Numbered from the stretch's first letter, positions 35,328 to 44,381 are shown. The stretch is DNA of 64,000 nt from Breoghania sp963678585 (GCA_963678585.2 CAXXGA010000002.1:2170001-2234000); one strand, 5' to 3'. Notes: a model not told the origin generated them from the sequence alone. Numbers and translations: made by a program.

Positions 35328-35777
35328 GTGTCCGACCTGTTGCGTCGTGCCTCCGAGGACGAACGCGAAGCAGAACCGACGCCCCGTCGCGACCGTGGCA
35401 ACGGCAACGGCAATGGCGGGCGATCGCAGCTTCACATGGTTGAATCGCTGAACTCGCTGTCGATGGACATCGCACGCGCCATCGACCACGAGACCTTCAT
35501 CGACCTGTGGGACCGCTACCGTGCGGGCGAGCGCAACGTCTTCACGCGCCGCCTTTACACCCTGCAGGGTCAGCAGACCTTCGACGAGATCCGCTCCAAG
35601 TACAATCGCGACCCGGAGTTCCGCTCCGCCGTCGACCGTTACATCGAGGATTTCGAGGCGCTTCTCGCGCAGGTCTCCCAGAACGACCGGGACAACATGC
35701 TGAGCGAGACCTACATGTCCTCCGACACGGGCAAGGTCTACACCATGCTGGCCCACGCCTCCGGCCGCCTCGAATAG
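35328..35777 (+). CDS. C-terminal open part of the GPR-like protein
   Basis: The last frame of the giant gene: SDLLRRASEDEREAE, a Gly/Asn patch, then the conserved end domain with SLNSLSMDIARAIDHETFID, WDRYRAGERNVFTRRLYTL, QQTFDEIRSKYNRD and YMSSDTGKVYTMLAHASGRL. The ATG at 35328 is only an internal Met; the frame runs in from the Pro/Gln-rich linker upstream. A strong terminator follows at 35803-35838. Confidence 0.7.
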   Translation: MSDLLRRASEDEREAEPTPRRDRGNGNGNGGRSQLHMVESLNSLSMDIARAIDHETFIDLWDRYRAGERNVFTRRLYTLQGQQTFDEIRSKYNRDPEFRSAVDRYIEDFEALLAQVSQNDRDNMLSETYMSSDTGKVYTMLAHASGRLE

Positions 35778-35802
35778 GCCGGAACGGGTAACCGGAAACA
35801 AG

Positions 35803-35838
35803 AAAGGGGCGCATCGCAGGATGCGCCCCTTTTCTTTT
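35803..35838 (+). terminator. Rho-independent terminator of the GPR-like gene
   Basis: Perfect 12-bp stem AAAGGGGCGCAT / ATGCGCCCCTTT with a 6-base loop, followed by TTCTTTTG. Confidence 0.88.
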
Positions 35839-35975
35839 GCCCGAATGCCGCGTTCCGGCCTGGCAACGGCAAACACTCTGCCCTTGCAAAAGGCCGATGC
35901 ACGTCATTCTGTCTGAGAAAGTCAGCTATCTGGGAAAATCAACAGGTCCCGGGAAACCCGCCGCCGGAGCCGCCG

Positions 35976-36598
35976 TCAGATGCGCTCAAGCGTCCAGTTC
36001 ACGAGATCGACGAGACATTCGTCCGTCGCCCGGTCCATCGCACTCACCGCGTCGCCCACGCTGTCGCTGGAAGCGCGCGCAAACCGCATGGAAGGTGCGA
36101 GAGGCGCGCACCCGCCCGTTACGGTCATCAATGATCTTGGCGGAAAACTCCACCCGCGCCACCCGCCCGCCATCCACGGCCAGTTCGAAGGCGCGAAGAT
36201 CGGTCGCAATCTGATAGTCGATCAACAGCCCTTCGCCGGGCTGGCCGACGGCGCGCACGCGACCTGAATTTTCAAAATGATTCGATAATCTTGCGCTGCA
36301 AAAGCTGCGGAGCCCGGTCGCTCCACGCCGCTCCGCCGAAATAGCTGATGGCGATGCCATCGGAAACGACCGCGATATTATCCGTATCGAGCGCAGAAAC
36401 CGCCTTGGGTGCTGCAATGAGGATCTGGGCCCGGCTGCGCTTGGCCGAAGTGCCGAAATCGCGTGGCGCGCTAAGGGTATAGATGTCGCGCGGGGGCGGC
36501 CCGCCGCTGATCGCGGCACAGCCTGCCAGCGCCGCGCCCAGCAGCACCAGCGCCGCCCCGCGTCGCGTCGCAGCCGCGATTTTCCCTCTCAGCGCCAT
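35976..36598 (-). pseudogene. ABC-transport auxiliary lipoprotein of the Mla-type operon, with two +1 frameshifts as printed
   Basis: A lipoprotein of the ABC_trans_aux (PqiC/YmbA-like) family that works with MCE-domain lipid transporters. The N-terminal frame shows a lipoprotein signal (ALVLLGAALAG-C) and PRDIYTLSAPRDFG. The middle frame has NSGRVRAVGQPGEGLLIDYQ and VEFSAKIIDDRNGRV. The last frame has ARASSDSVGDAVSAMDRAT and ends VNWTLERI. Frames join if one A is removed at 36274-36277 and one at 36081-36083 (T-runs on the minus strand). Both are homopolymer insertions like those in the GPR-like gene, so sequence error is likely and the gene probably intact. It is the last gene of the mlaE-mlaF-mlaD operon. 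Confidence 0.8.
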
Positions 36599-36754
36599 AA
36601 CGCCACCAGCTCCCCAGCCCGCATCCATCGCGCGCCTCGTTCAAAGCGAGTCTCTAAACCCGCCCGGAAATCTACAGCCTGTTGCAGCAACCGCCAAATA
36701 CGCTCTGGCGGCCCGCCTCTCATTGCAGGGTGAAACCTGCCTTGTCCAGCGCCT

Positions 36755-38422
36755 TCAACGCCGCTTGCGGTCCCCGTCGTAGACCGGCACGCCCTCGCCG
36801 CCATAAAGGACACGGCTCGGGTTCTGGTCGAAATTGGAAAAGACCCTTCGGATCTCCACCAGGGTGACCCGCGCCTGCTCGATCAGCGTTTCCATGTTGC
36901 GCAAGCCGCGGTTGGAGAAGCGGTCCAGCCCGGCGGTAATCGGCCCGACGCGGTCCGCCAATGTGTCGGCCACGATACGGATGGACTTTGCCGCCGCCGT
37001 CGCCTCCTTGATCAGCCCCTCGCCGTCGCCTTCCACATATCCGTCCACCTTCACGAGGATGTCGTTGACCTTGGTCGATGCCTCGTCGAGCTTCCCGGAA
37101 ACGGATTTCGCATCCGAGATCACCTGATCGATATCGGGCTGGCGCTCGCGAATATCGGAGGCAAATGCCTTCAGATCAGCGGAAGCGCCGCGCGCATCTG
37201 CAATCGTACCCTCGATGTTTTCGCTCTGCCCGGCAATGCTTTTGGTCACCTTGTCGACGGAGGCGAGAATGTCGCTCACACGGGTCGGCTCGACCGCGGT
37301 GATCACCTTGCCGGCATCATTGACCACTCGCTTCACCTCATCGGCCACCGCGCCCAACTGCACGGTCACATCGCTGGCGGTATCCATGAAGAGCGCGATC
37401 TTTTCAGACTTGCCCGCCACCACGTCGCTGGTCTTGCGGATGCTGGCTGCAGCCCCCTGCGCATCGCTGATCAGCTTGTCCATCGTGTCGAGCTTCGCCG
37501 TGACCCTGTTCGTCACCTCTTCCACATTGGAGACAATTGCCGCGACCTTGTCCCGGTCGACGGCGGAGATCACATCGCTGACCTTGGCAAGCTCTTCGTT
37601 CAATCCCTTGGTGAAGGCTGCCAGCTCGTCCGTCACCTGCCGGGCGCCTGAGGTCACCTGATCCACCTGGCTGAGCGCGCTGTCCAGCTTGTCGGAAGCC
37701 TTGGCCATGTTGTCGACGAAGCGCGAGACCTGATCGGGATCGACCGCGTCGATGAGCGCCTCCGCATGCGTCACCAGTCCTTCCATCTTGCCGGAGAGGC
37801 TCGAGAACGCTTTCGTCGCTTCGGAAATGCTGGCCATGAAGTCGTTGACGCCGTCTGCATTGGCGGCAAGCGCATCGGTGAAGTGGCCGACGTTTTCGAC
37901 CGACTTGTCGATGGTCGGCCGGTTCGCCGCGATCAGATCGTTGATGGAGGTGAGCGACTTGTCCGCCTTGGCGAGCACGTCGCTTGCGCCTGCCATGAGA
38001 TCCTGAAAGCCGGACCGGTCGGCGATGAGTTCCGGATCTTCTTCCGCGCTGAAAAGCGCGGGCTTGTCGCGCGAACCGCCCACCAGTTCCACATAGGCCA
38101 CGCCGGTGAGGCCGGAGAAGCCCAGGGAGGCTTTTGTGTCTGCGCGAAGCGGCGTGTTGGGATTGATCGCGGTGATGGCGACCACTTTCGTCGGGTCGTC
38201 CTGCGCAAAGGTCAGCCGCGTCACGTCGCCCACGCGAATGCCGTTGAAGAAGACCGTGCCGCCGACCTCAAGACCGGTCACGGCCCCGGGAAACACCACC
38301 CGCAGCGTGCGGCGCGAATTGCCGTCGCCGGTCGTTGCCAGCCACCATGCGAAAATGAAAGCGGCGACAATCGACGCAAGGACGACCGATCCGATGGCGA
38401 TGTAGTTCGCGCGCGTTTCCAT
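36755..38422 (-). CDS. mlaD: MCE-domain lipid-transport protein (MlaD-type)
   Basis: A 555-residue inner-membrane-anchored MCE protein. A short N-terminus is followed by a membrane span (about residues 7-29, IAIGSVVLASIVAAFIFAWW). The MCE domain (about 38-120) has VVFPGAVTGLEVGGTVFFNG and GLTGVAYVELVGGS. A long periplasmic helical region rich in V-x6-D repeats follows, much longer than E. coli MlaD (about 183 residues). MCE rings carry phospholipids between membranes. It sits between mlaF and the auxiliary lipoprotein. Start at 38422 (METRANY), with GGAG upstream, rather than at 38446. Confidence 0.92.
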   Translation of the reverse strand: METRANYIAIGSVVLASIVAAFIFAWWLATTGDGNSRRTLRVVFPGAVTGLEVGGTVFFNGIRVGDVTRLTFAQDDPTKVVAITAINPNTPLRADTKASLGFSGLTGVAYVELVGGSRDKPALFSAEEDPELIADRSGFQDLMAGASDVLAKADKSLTSINDLIAANRPTIDKSVENVGHFTDALAANADGVNDFMASISEATKAFSSLSGKMEGLVTHAEALIDAVDPDQVSRFVDNMAKASDKLDSALSQVDQVTSGARQVTDELAAFTKGLNEELAKVSDVISAVDRDKVAAIVSNVEEVTNRVTAKLDTMDKLISDAQGAAASIRKTSDVVAGKSEKIALFMDTASDVTVQLGAVADEVKRVVNDAGKVITAVEPTRVSDILASVDKVTKSIAGQSENIEGTIADARGASADLKAFASDIRERQPDIDQVISDAKSVSGKLDEASTKVNDILVKVDGYVEGDGEGLIKEATAAAKSIRIVADTLADRVGPITAGLDRFSNRGLRNMETLIEQARVTLVEIRRVFSNFDQNPSRVLYGGEGVPVYDGDRKRR

Positions 38423-38508
38423 GCCCCTAAGCTCCCTCGGCCGCAACCGTGCGCGGTTGTCGGCGGATCATGATTTCATCGGCAACCGTCACCTGCCACC
38501 CCCACCGG

Positions 38509-39315
38509 TCATCTCTTCCCCCGGCGCGCGCCTCTCACGCCATTGAAGTATTCCTGCACCCACGGGTGATCGAAGGCGAGCATTTCCTCGATGGTACCTT
38601 CTACCAGAACGCGCTTTTCGCCCAGAACCGCAATGCGGTCGCAGATCGAATGCAGGCTGTCGAGATCATGGGTGACCATGTAGACGGTCAACCCAAGCGT
38701 GTCGCGCAGTTTCCGCGTCAGATCGTCGAAGGCCGCAGCCCCTATCGGATCGAGCCCGGAGGTCGGCTCATCGAGGAACACGATTTCCGGGTCCATGGCG
38801 AGCGCGCGCGCAAGGCTTGCCCGCTTGACCATGCCGCCCGACAGTTCGGAGGGAAACTTCTCCGCAGCGTCGCGCGACAGACCGACCAGATCCAGCTTGA
38901 ACAACGCCAGTTCGTCCATCAGCCGCTGGCTGAGATCGAGATGCTCGCGCATCGGCACCTGGATGTTCTGGCGCACGGTGAGCGATGAAAACAGCGCGCC
39001 CTGCTGGAACAGCACCCCCCAGTTGCGCTCCACATGCGCGCGGTCCTCATCGGACGCCCGATCCATGTCGGTGCCCAGCACCGAGATCTGCCCCGCCCGC
39101 TTCGGCGTCAGCCCCAGGATCGCCCGCATCAGAACAGACTTGCCCGTGCCCGACGCGCCGACAAACCCCAGGATCTCGCCGCGATAGACATCGAGATCGA
39201 GATCGCGCAGCACGATGGTCTCGCCAAAACCGACGGTTACCCCGCGCGCCTCCAGGACGATTTCACGTCCCTTGGCCGCGTCTGGCGTCTGGTTCATCTG
39301 CGCTGCGCTCTCCAT
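38509..39315 (-). CDS. mlaF: Lipid-transport ABC ATPase (MlaF-type)
   Basis: A 268-residue ABC ATPase that powers the MlaE permease. Walker A GASGTGKSV, Q-loop VLFQQGALFSSLTV, signature LSGGMVKRASLARAL and Walker B EIVFLDEPTSGLDPI are all intact; the HPWVQEYFNG end is typical of MlaF. The start is placed at the ATG 39315 (GAGGG just upstream, five bases after the mlaE stop); a second ATG at 39297 is possible. Confidence 0.94.
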   Translation of the reverse strand: MESAAQMNQTPDAAKGREIVLEARGVTVGFGETIVLRDLDLDVYRGEILGFVGASGTGKSVLMRAILGLTPKRAGQISVLGTDMDRASDEDRAHVERNWGVLFQQGALFSSLTVRQNIQVPMREHLDLSQRLMDELALFKLDLVGLSRDAAEKFPSELSGGMVKRASLARALAMDPEIVFLDEPTSGLDPIGAAAFDDLTRKLRDTLGLTVYMVTHDLDSLHSICDRIAVLGEKRVLVEGTIEEMLAFDHPWVQEYFNGVRGARRGKR

Positions 39316-39320
39316 GGCCC

Positions 39321-40466
39321 TCAGATCCCGATCGCCGCGAAGAACATGGCGAAGAGCCCGTCCATCACGATCACCATGAAGATCGCCTTCACCACCGAAA
39401 GCGTCGTGTGAAGACCGAGCGATTCCGCGCTGCCGCGGACTTTCAGTCCCTCCACGCAGGCCACCAGCCCGATGATCAGAGCCATGAAGGGCGCCTTGAC
39501 CAGTCCGATCATCAGGGTCTGAAAATCGATAGCGGCGCGCAGATATTGCAGGAAGTTCTGCGGATTGATGCCGAGATAGGTCCACGACACGAGGGCACCG
39601 CCCGCCATGGAGGCGAGGTCCGCGAAGAAGGAGAGCATCGGTAGCGCCAGCATGAGCGCCACGATGCGCGGTAGGACGAGCACTTCCGTCACCTGCATGC
39701 CGATGACATGCAGCGCGTCGATCTCCTCCTGCATCTTCATGGAACCGAGTTCCGCCGTGAAGGCGCTGCCGGAACGCCCTGCCACCATGATTGCGGTCAG
39801 CAGAACGCCGATTTCGCGCAGCACCAGCACACCCACCAGATCGACGGCATAGCGGTCCGCTCCGAACTGGCGCAGATAGAACCCGCCCTGCTGGGTGATG
39901 ATCGCGCCGATCAGGAAGCTCATCAGCAAGACGATGGGAATGGCCCCGATGCCCGCCCGGTCGAACTGGTGTGCGACGGAGACGAGCCTCAGCCTGCTCG
40001 GATGAACGATGATGTTCGCGATCACCGCGCCAAGCGTGCCGAGAATGTGGAGGACGGCGACCGCATCCTTGCCGACTTCCACGATCTGACGGCCGGTTGT
40101 CTCCGCCAGCCACGTGAGCGAAAGCTTGCGGCGCTTCGCCTTCCACATGGGCGGATGGTGCGCCTCCACCTCGTCGAGCAGCACGCGGAAACGTTCGTTC
40201 AGACCTTTGAAGCGCACCCGTGCGCCCGCATATTCGCAATGGCCCCGCAACCGGTGGATGAGCCACGCCCCCGCCGTGTCGAGATGGGTCACGGCCGACA
40301 GGTCGATCTCGACGACGCCCGGCTGTTCCAATTGGATACTTTGGACAAGCGCCTCCGCGGCGGCTGCGTGGGGCAGCAACCAGGGACCTGAGAGCGACAG
40401 GAACACCGTGCTTCCCGCCTGCTCGGATGAAATCGCCGGTACAGGCGAAGTATTTTGATAGGTCAT
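39321..40466 (-). CDS. mlaE: Lipid-transport ABC permease (MlaE-type) with N-terminal STAS domain
   Basis: A 381-residue permease. Residues about 15-110 form a STAS-like domain (VEIDLSAVTHLDTAGAWLIH), which in E. coli is the separate protein MlaB. The rest is the MlaE/YrbE fold with HQFDRAGIGAIPIVLLMSFL, QQGGFYLRQFGADRY, AGRSGSAFTAELGSMKMQEE and ALHVIGMQV. It extracts or inserts phospholipids in the inner membrane. The start ATG 40466 follows a weak GGAA; the gene heads the mlaE-mlaF-mlaD-lipoprotein operon and is divergent from the epimerase gene. Confidence 0.95.
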   Translation of the reverse strand: MTYQNTSPVPAISSEQAGSTVFLSLSGPWLLPHAAAAEALVQSIQLEQPGVVEIDLSAVTHLDTAGAWLIHRLRGHCEYAGARVRFKGLNERFRVLLDEVEAHHPPMWKAKRRKLSLTWLAETTGRQIVEVGKDAVAVLHILGTLGAVIANIIVHPSRLRLVSVAHQFDRAGIGAIPIVLLMSFLIGAIITQQGGFYLRQFGADRYAVDLVGVLVLREIGVLLTAIMVAGRSGSAFTAELGSMKMQEEIDALHVIGMQVTEVLVLPRIVALMLALPMLSFFADLASMAGGALVSWTYLGINPQNFLQYLRAAIDFQTLMIGLVKAPFMALIIGLVACVEGLKVRGSAESLGLHTTLSVVKAIFMVIVMDGLFAMFFAAIGI

Positions 40467-40485
40467 CCGGTTCCGAGGATCGCGA

Positions 40486-40519
40486 GGCAAAACAGGGTGC
40501 CAAGGTTAACCTGTTTGCC
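40486..40519. promoter_or_regulatory. Inverted repeat between mlaE and the epimerase gene
   Basis: GGCAAAACAGG and CCTGTTTGCC (one extra A in the left arm) face each other across a 13-base spacer in the 104-bp divergent gap. It could be an operator or a leader hairpin. Weak support. Confidence 0.35.
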
Positions 40520-40570
40520 ATACCATGTCCGCACGCAAACACCCGATTCCCCGGACTTTTTCCGAAAGCT

Positions 40571-41575
40571 ATGATCAAAATGACACGCCGTCTGACCATT
40601 CACAGGCAAGCATGGCCCCTGGCCCAGGCCTTCACGATCTCCCGCGGCTCGCGCACCGAGGCCGTCGTCGTCACGGTTGAACTTGAACAAGACGGCCACA
40701 AGGGACAGGGCGAATGCGTTCCCTATCCGCGCTACGGCGAGACCGTCGAAGGCGTGATGGCGGATATTCAGGCGCTGGAAGCCCGGCTCGCCGCAGGCAT
40801 GGACCGCGAAGCCCTGCGCAACACGATGCCGGCGGGCGCCGCGCGCAACGCCGTCGACTGCGCGATGTGGGACCTTGAGGCCAAGCTCTCCGGCATTCCC
40901 GCCATTGAGGCCGCCGGTCTGACGCCCCCGCCACCCGTCACCACCGCCTACACGATCAGCCTCGGCGATCCGGAAGCGATGTATGAAAACGCCCACAAGG
41001 CCCATGCCCGCCCGCTTCTGAAGGTGAAGCTCGGCGGCGCAGGCGATCTGGAGCGCATCGCGGCCGTGCGCGAGGCAGCCCCCGATTCCACCCTGATTGT
41101 GGACGCCAACGAGGCATGGGAGGCGGAAAACCTCGCCGACTACGTGGCCGCCTGTTCAAAGGCCGACGTGAAGCTGATCGAGCAGCCCATGCCGGCGGGC
41201 AAGGACGATGCCCTGCGCAACGCCGACTTCCCGATCCTGATTTGCGCCGATGAGAGCCTGCACACCTCCGCCGACCTTGAGGGCCTGCGCGACCGTTACA
41301 CCTCGGTCAACATCAAGCTCGACAAGACCGGCGGCCTGACCGAGGCCATCGACGTGCAGAAGCGCGCGCTGGAACTGGGCTACGAGGTGATGATCGGCTG
41401 CATGGTCGGCACCTCGCTCGCCATGGCGCCCGCGCTCGCCCTCACCGCCAGGGCATCCTTCGTCGATCTCGACGCCCCGCTGCTTCTCGCCAAGGATCGC
41501 GAACACGGCCTGATCTATGACGGCAGCATCATTCGCGGCCACGACGCGGCCCTATGGGGCGGCATCGAGGGATAA
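40571..41575 (+). CDS. Dipeptide epimerase / N-acyl-glutamate racemase-like enolase-superfamily enzyme
   Basis: A 334-residue enzyme of the enolase superfamily, subgroup of L-Ala-D/L-Glu epimerases (YcjG) and the D-Glu racemase DgcA. The catalytic lysine motif is PLLKVKLGG (K-x-K), metal ligands are in LIVDANEAW (D), KLIEQPMP (E) and ILICADESLH (D), and the second lysine in NIKLDKTGGLTEA. It would epimerise amino acids in peptidoglycan-derived dipeptides or in acylated amino acids. Start 40571 (MIKMTRR) with an alternative at 40580. The neighbours dgcR/dgcN expected for DgcA are absent, so no symbol is given. Confidence 0.85.
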   Translation: MIKMTRRLTIHRQAWPLAQAFTISRGSRTEAVVVTVELEQDGHKGQGECVPYPRYGETVEGVMADIQALEARLAAGMDREALRNTMPAGAARNAVDCAMWDLEAKLSGIPAIEAAGLTPPPPVTTAYTISLGDPEAMYENAHKAHARPLLKVKLGGAGDLERIAAVREAAPDSTLIVDANEAWEAENLADYVAACSKADVKLIEQPMPAGKDDALRNADFPILICADESLHTSADLEGLRDRYTSVNIKLDKTGGLTEAIDVQKRALELGYEVMIGCMVGTSLAMAPALALTARASFVDLDAPLLLAKDREHGLIYDGSIIRGHDAALWGGIEG

Positions 41576-41648
41576 TTGACCATCGGCCTTTCAGGCGCTC
41601 AAAGCTCGCCCAGCGCCTTGCTTGCGGCGAAGCGCCCCCACCGGCCTT

Positions 41649-42830
41649 CTACAAATGCCCCCGCGCCTTGCCAGCGGCAAAGCGCGGGGCGATCAGCCCG
41701 AGCAGGACCAGCGACAGCGCGCAGCACCCGCCCATCGTCCAGAAGGCATAGGCCGGATCGAACCCGTAAAGCGGCCCGCTGGCAAGCGTGCCGCCTGCGG
41801 TCACCAGCCCCACGAAAGTGCCGCCGAGCCCTTGCGCCGTGGCGGCCCTGCGGGCGGGAATGCGCGCGGCGATGAAGCCGACGAGCCCCAGATGCGTCGC
41901 CCCGAAGGTGAACCCGTGCAACGACTGCATGGCAAGCACCGCCGCCGGTTCATGAACGAGCGGAAACAGCGACCAGCGCACCACGCCCGCCAGCGCGCCG
42001 ACGGCGATCATCGCAAGCGGCGGCAGGCGCATGCCGAGGCGTGAGGACAGCATGAAGAGCACCACCTCCACCATCACGCCGATGACCCAGAAGAAGCCGA
42101 TCATCGTCTCGCCGATGCCGAGCCCGCGCCAATAGAGCGAGCCAAAGCCGTAATAGGCCGCATGAGATCCCTGCACGAGGGCCGCCGCCAGCAGCACCAC
42201 CAGAAAGCCGATTTCCCTGAGCCGCGGCGCGGCCGCGATCCCGCCATCGGCCTCCAGCGGCGTTTCCCGCGTCAGTTCCGGCAGCAGCATCGCCATGCCC
42301 GAACAGGCCAGCAGCGAGATGGTGATCGTTACCGGCACAATCGTGGATGAGGTCGCCTCCAGAACCGCGCCTCCAACCAGCGTGGCGATCATGAAGGACA
42401 CCGATCCCCACAGCCGCATGCGTCCGTAGTCACCCTGTCCGGCACGGACCGTATCCATCGCGTAGGCGTCACTTAACGGAATGATCGCGGCATTGGTGAC
42501 GGCCATGGCGATCATCACGGTCAGGATCTGCACGAAACCGTCGGCCAACAGAAAACCGGCAAAGCAGATGCCGGACAGCGCGCAAATAATTGATATCGCA
42601 GCTGATCGCCGCCCCAGCTTGTCCGCGATGGCCGCCACGACGGGGCCTGAAACGATGCGGATCGCCATGGGCGTGGCGAGAATGATGCCGATTTCCGCAT
42701 CGTTCATCCCCTTGTCGGAAAGGAAGATCGCGAAGAAGGGAAGAAACAGCCCCTGTGCGAAAAATTGCAGGGCAAAAAGCAGTCCGACACGCCTTTTGAG
42801 CGCCAACGGAGCCGGGAACACGGGAGCCAT
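41649..42830 (-). CDS. MFS transporter (HcaT/MFS_1-like)
   Basis: A 393-residue major facilitator permease with about 12 membrane spans. The first ones are LLFALQFFAQGLFLPFFAIF and IGIILATPMAIRIVSGPVV with the A-like motif ADKLGRRSA between helices 2 and 3. The second half begins LREIGFLVVLLAAALVQGSH and has GFGSLYWRGLGIGETMIG. The nearest family by feel is HcaT (phenylpropionate) and nucleoside-type MFS_1-like proteins. The substrate cannot be told. Convergent with the epimerase gene, 73 bp apart. Confidence 0.85.
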   Translation of the reverse strand: MAPVFPAPLALKRRVGLLFALQFFAQGLFLPFFAIFLSDKGMNDAEIGIILATPMAIRIVSGPVVAAIADKLGRRSAAISIICALSGICFAGFLLADGFVQILTVMIAMAVTNAAIIPLSDAYAMDTVRAGQGDYGRMRLWGSVSFMIATLVGGAVLEATSSTIVPVTITISLLACSGMAMLLPELTRETPLEADGGIAAAPRLREIGFLVVLLAAALVQGSHAAYYGFGSLYWRGLGIGETMIGFFWVIGVMVEVVLFMLSSRLGMRLPPLAMIAVGALAGVVRWSLFPLVHEPAAVLAMQSLHGFTFGATHLGLVGFIAARIPARRAATAQGLGGTFVGLVTAGGTLASGPLYGFDPAYAFWTMGGCCALSLVLLGLIAPRFAAGKARGHL

Positions 42831-42962
42831 GAATGCTTTCTAAACTGACGTTAACTATTCGGGGGTAGACAATGGAAACAGTAATTCGCGAGCTGCGTCG
42901 GGGAAAGGGCGCATCTTGCACGTCGCGACCTGAATCAAGGCACTGAACCAAGGCGAGAAAGC

Positions 42963-44381
42963 ATGGCCGCACTAAACCGCACCCCTGCTCTGCGCGAAGA
43001 AGACTATGACGCGATTGAATCCGCCGTCATGGAGACGACGCGGGGCCGCTGGTTCCTTGCCGAGTATTCGCGCCGCAACCGCAGTGCCGACACCAACATG
43101 CTGCTGGACGCAATCGGCAAGCTCGAAGGCCTGATGAAGCGCGAGCGCAAGGGTCCGAAGCTTGAGCGCATCCAGCTCGACCTTGCCGACATGGCCGAGG
43201 CGATCACCCGCACCAAGCGCGAGATTGCCCAGATCAAGGCCGAATCGAACGATGGCGACCGCTTCGCCGAGGCCTCCAGCGAACTGGACGCCATCGTCAC
43301 CCAGACCGAGGGCGCAACGCAGGACATCCTGCAAAAGGCCGAGCTCGTTCAGGAGATCGCCTGGACGCTTCGCGAACAGGGCGTGGATGAGGAAGCCTGC
43401 GACGCCATCGACGCGCATACGACCGACATTTTCATGGCCTGCTCCTTCCAGGACCTGACCGGCCAGCGCACGCAGAAGGTCGTGCAGGTGCTGCGTTATC
43501 TGGAATCCCGCATCAACGAGATGATGGATATCTGGGGCGTCGACGCCAAAGACATGAACGTCGATGTCGGCCCGATCAACCCGGACGACCATCGCCCCGA
43601 CCGCGACATGCTGCATGGCCCGCAAAGCGAAGACAAAGCCATCAAGCAGACCACCGTCGACGAGTTGATGGACACCGAGGCCCACTACATGAACGACGAA
43701 GACGATCCCCTGGCAGCGCCGCAGGCCGCGCCGGAGATCGAGGCCGCCGAAAGCACGGAAAGCGAGATCGCGGAAATCGAGTTCGACGCAATCGAGTTCG
43801 ACGCAATCGAAGTTGACGTGGAAGAGCCCGAGGCGGAAACGCTAGAGGAAGCGGAAGCGGCCGAGGCCGCCAACCCCGACGAGATCGTCTTCGACGCCAT
43901 CGAGCAGGAAATTGCCGAAGACGCTGAGCCGGAAGACACCGACGCCGACATGGCCATCGATGAGCAGACCGGCGAAATCGATTTCGACAGCATCTCCTTC
44001 GACAAGATCGACAGCGACGACGATGCCGCGGACGCCGCCACCGCCGAAGACGACACGGCGAAGGACGACGCAGCCCTCGATGACATCGAGACCGAGGCTT
44101 TGCTCGCCGAGGCCGAGGCTCCGGAAGGCGCGCAGACCGTGCTGGAAGATCTTCTCGACGCCGCTGACGACGACGAGGGTGCCGTTGCCGCCCTCGCAGA
44201 AGAATCCGGCGATGCCGCAGAGGAGGCCGAAGGCTTCATGAACGAGGCGGAAGAAGCTGAGGCCGACGCCGACGCCGCCTTCCTCGACATGGACCAGACC
44301 GCTTCGACAGACGATACGGCGGACGAGGCCGATCCTTTGCGCGCCATGTCCGCGGGCGAGCGTCTGGCGCTCTTCAACTAG
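42963..44381 (+). CDS. cheZ: CheZ-like CheY-P phosphatase with long acidic tail
   Basis: A 472-residue protein whose N-terminal 190 residues form a long helical hairpin with the CheZ catalytic motif D164-L-T-G-Q168 (MACSFQDLTGQRTQKVVQVL). CheZ removes phosphate from CheY and so resets flagellar switching. The remaining 280 residues are extremely acidic, with repeats such as IEFDAIEFDAIEVD and FDSISFDKID, which are not in E. coli CheZ (214 residues). They end in DPLRAMSAGERLALFN, a short conserved-looking tail. The tail may bind a partner or CheY. AAGGCGAG precedes the ATG. A hairpin and REP-like elements follow. Confidence 0.87.
   Translation: MAALNRTPALREEDYDAIESAVMETTRGRWFLAEYSRRNRSADTNMLLDAIGKLEGLMKRERKGPKLERIQLDLADMAEAITRTKREIAQIKAESNDGDRFAEASSELDAIVTQTEGATQDILQKAELVQEIAWTLREQGVDEEACDAIDAHTTDIFMACSFQDLTGQRTQKVVQVLRYLESRINEMMDIWGVDAKDMNVDVGPINPDDHRPDRDMLHGPQSEDKAIKQTTVDELMDTEAHYMNDEDDPLAAPQAAPEIEAAESTESEIAEIEFDAIEFDAIEVDVEEPEAETLEEAEAAEAANPDEIVFDAIEQEIAEDAEPEDTDADMAIDEQTGEIDFDSISFDKIDSDDDAADAATAEDDTAKDDAALDDIETEALLAEAEAPEGAQTVLEDLLDAADDDEGAVAALAEESGDAAEEAEGFMNEAEEAEADADAAFLDMDQTASTDDTADEADPLRAMSAGERLALFN

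Larger units (their letters stand above)
30292..35777 (+). pseudogene. gpr: GPR/RgsE-like giant polar-growth protein, broken by ten single-base frameshifts as printed
   Basis: A gene for about 1,820 residues: low-complexity acidic/basic N-terminus, two membrane spans (about residues 107-129 and 142-168), then more than 1,000 residues of apolipoprotein-like helical repeats (units such as GDSVSETIGLRSAEVNDTL), a Pro/Gln-rich linker (35.0-35.3 kb) and a conserved C-terminal domain. This matches the growth pole ring protein GPR of Agrobacterium and RgsE of Sinorhizobium, needed for unipolar growth. The frame is intact to about 32.81 kb, then shifts near 32811, 33898, 34226, 34382, 34476, 34518, 34762, 34770, 34828 and 35180. 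Nine are +1, mostly in G or C runs; each piece in between keeps GPR-like sequence. Since the gene is important in its relatives, sequence errors are more likely than decay. Start 30292 chosen for AGAGG nine bases upstream. Confidence 0.8.
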
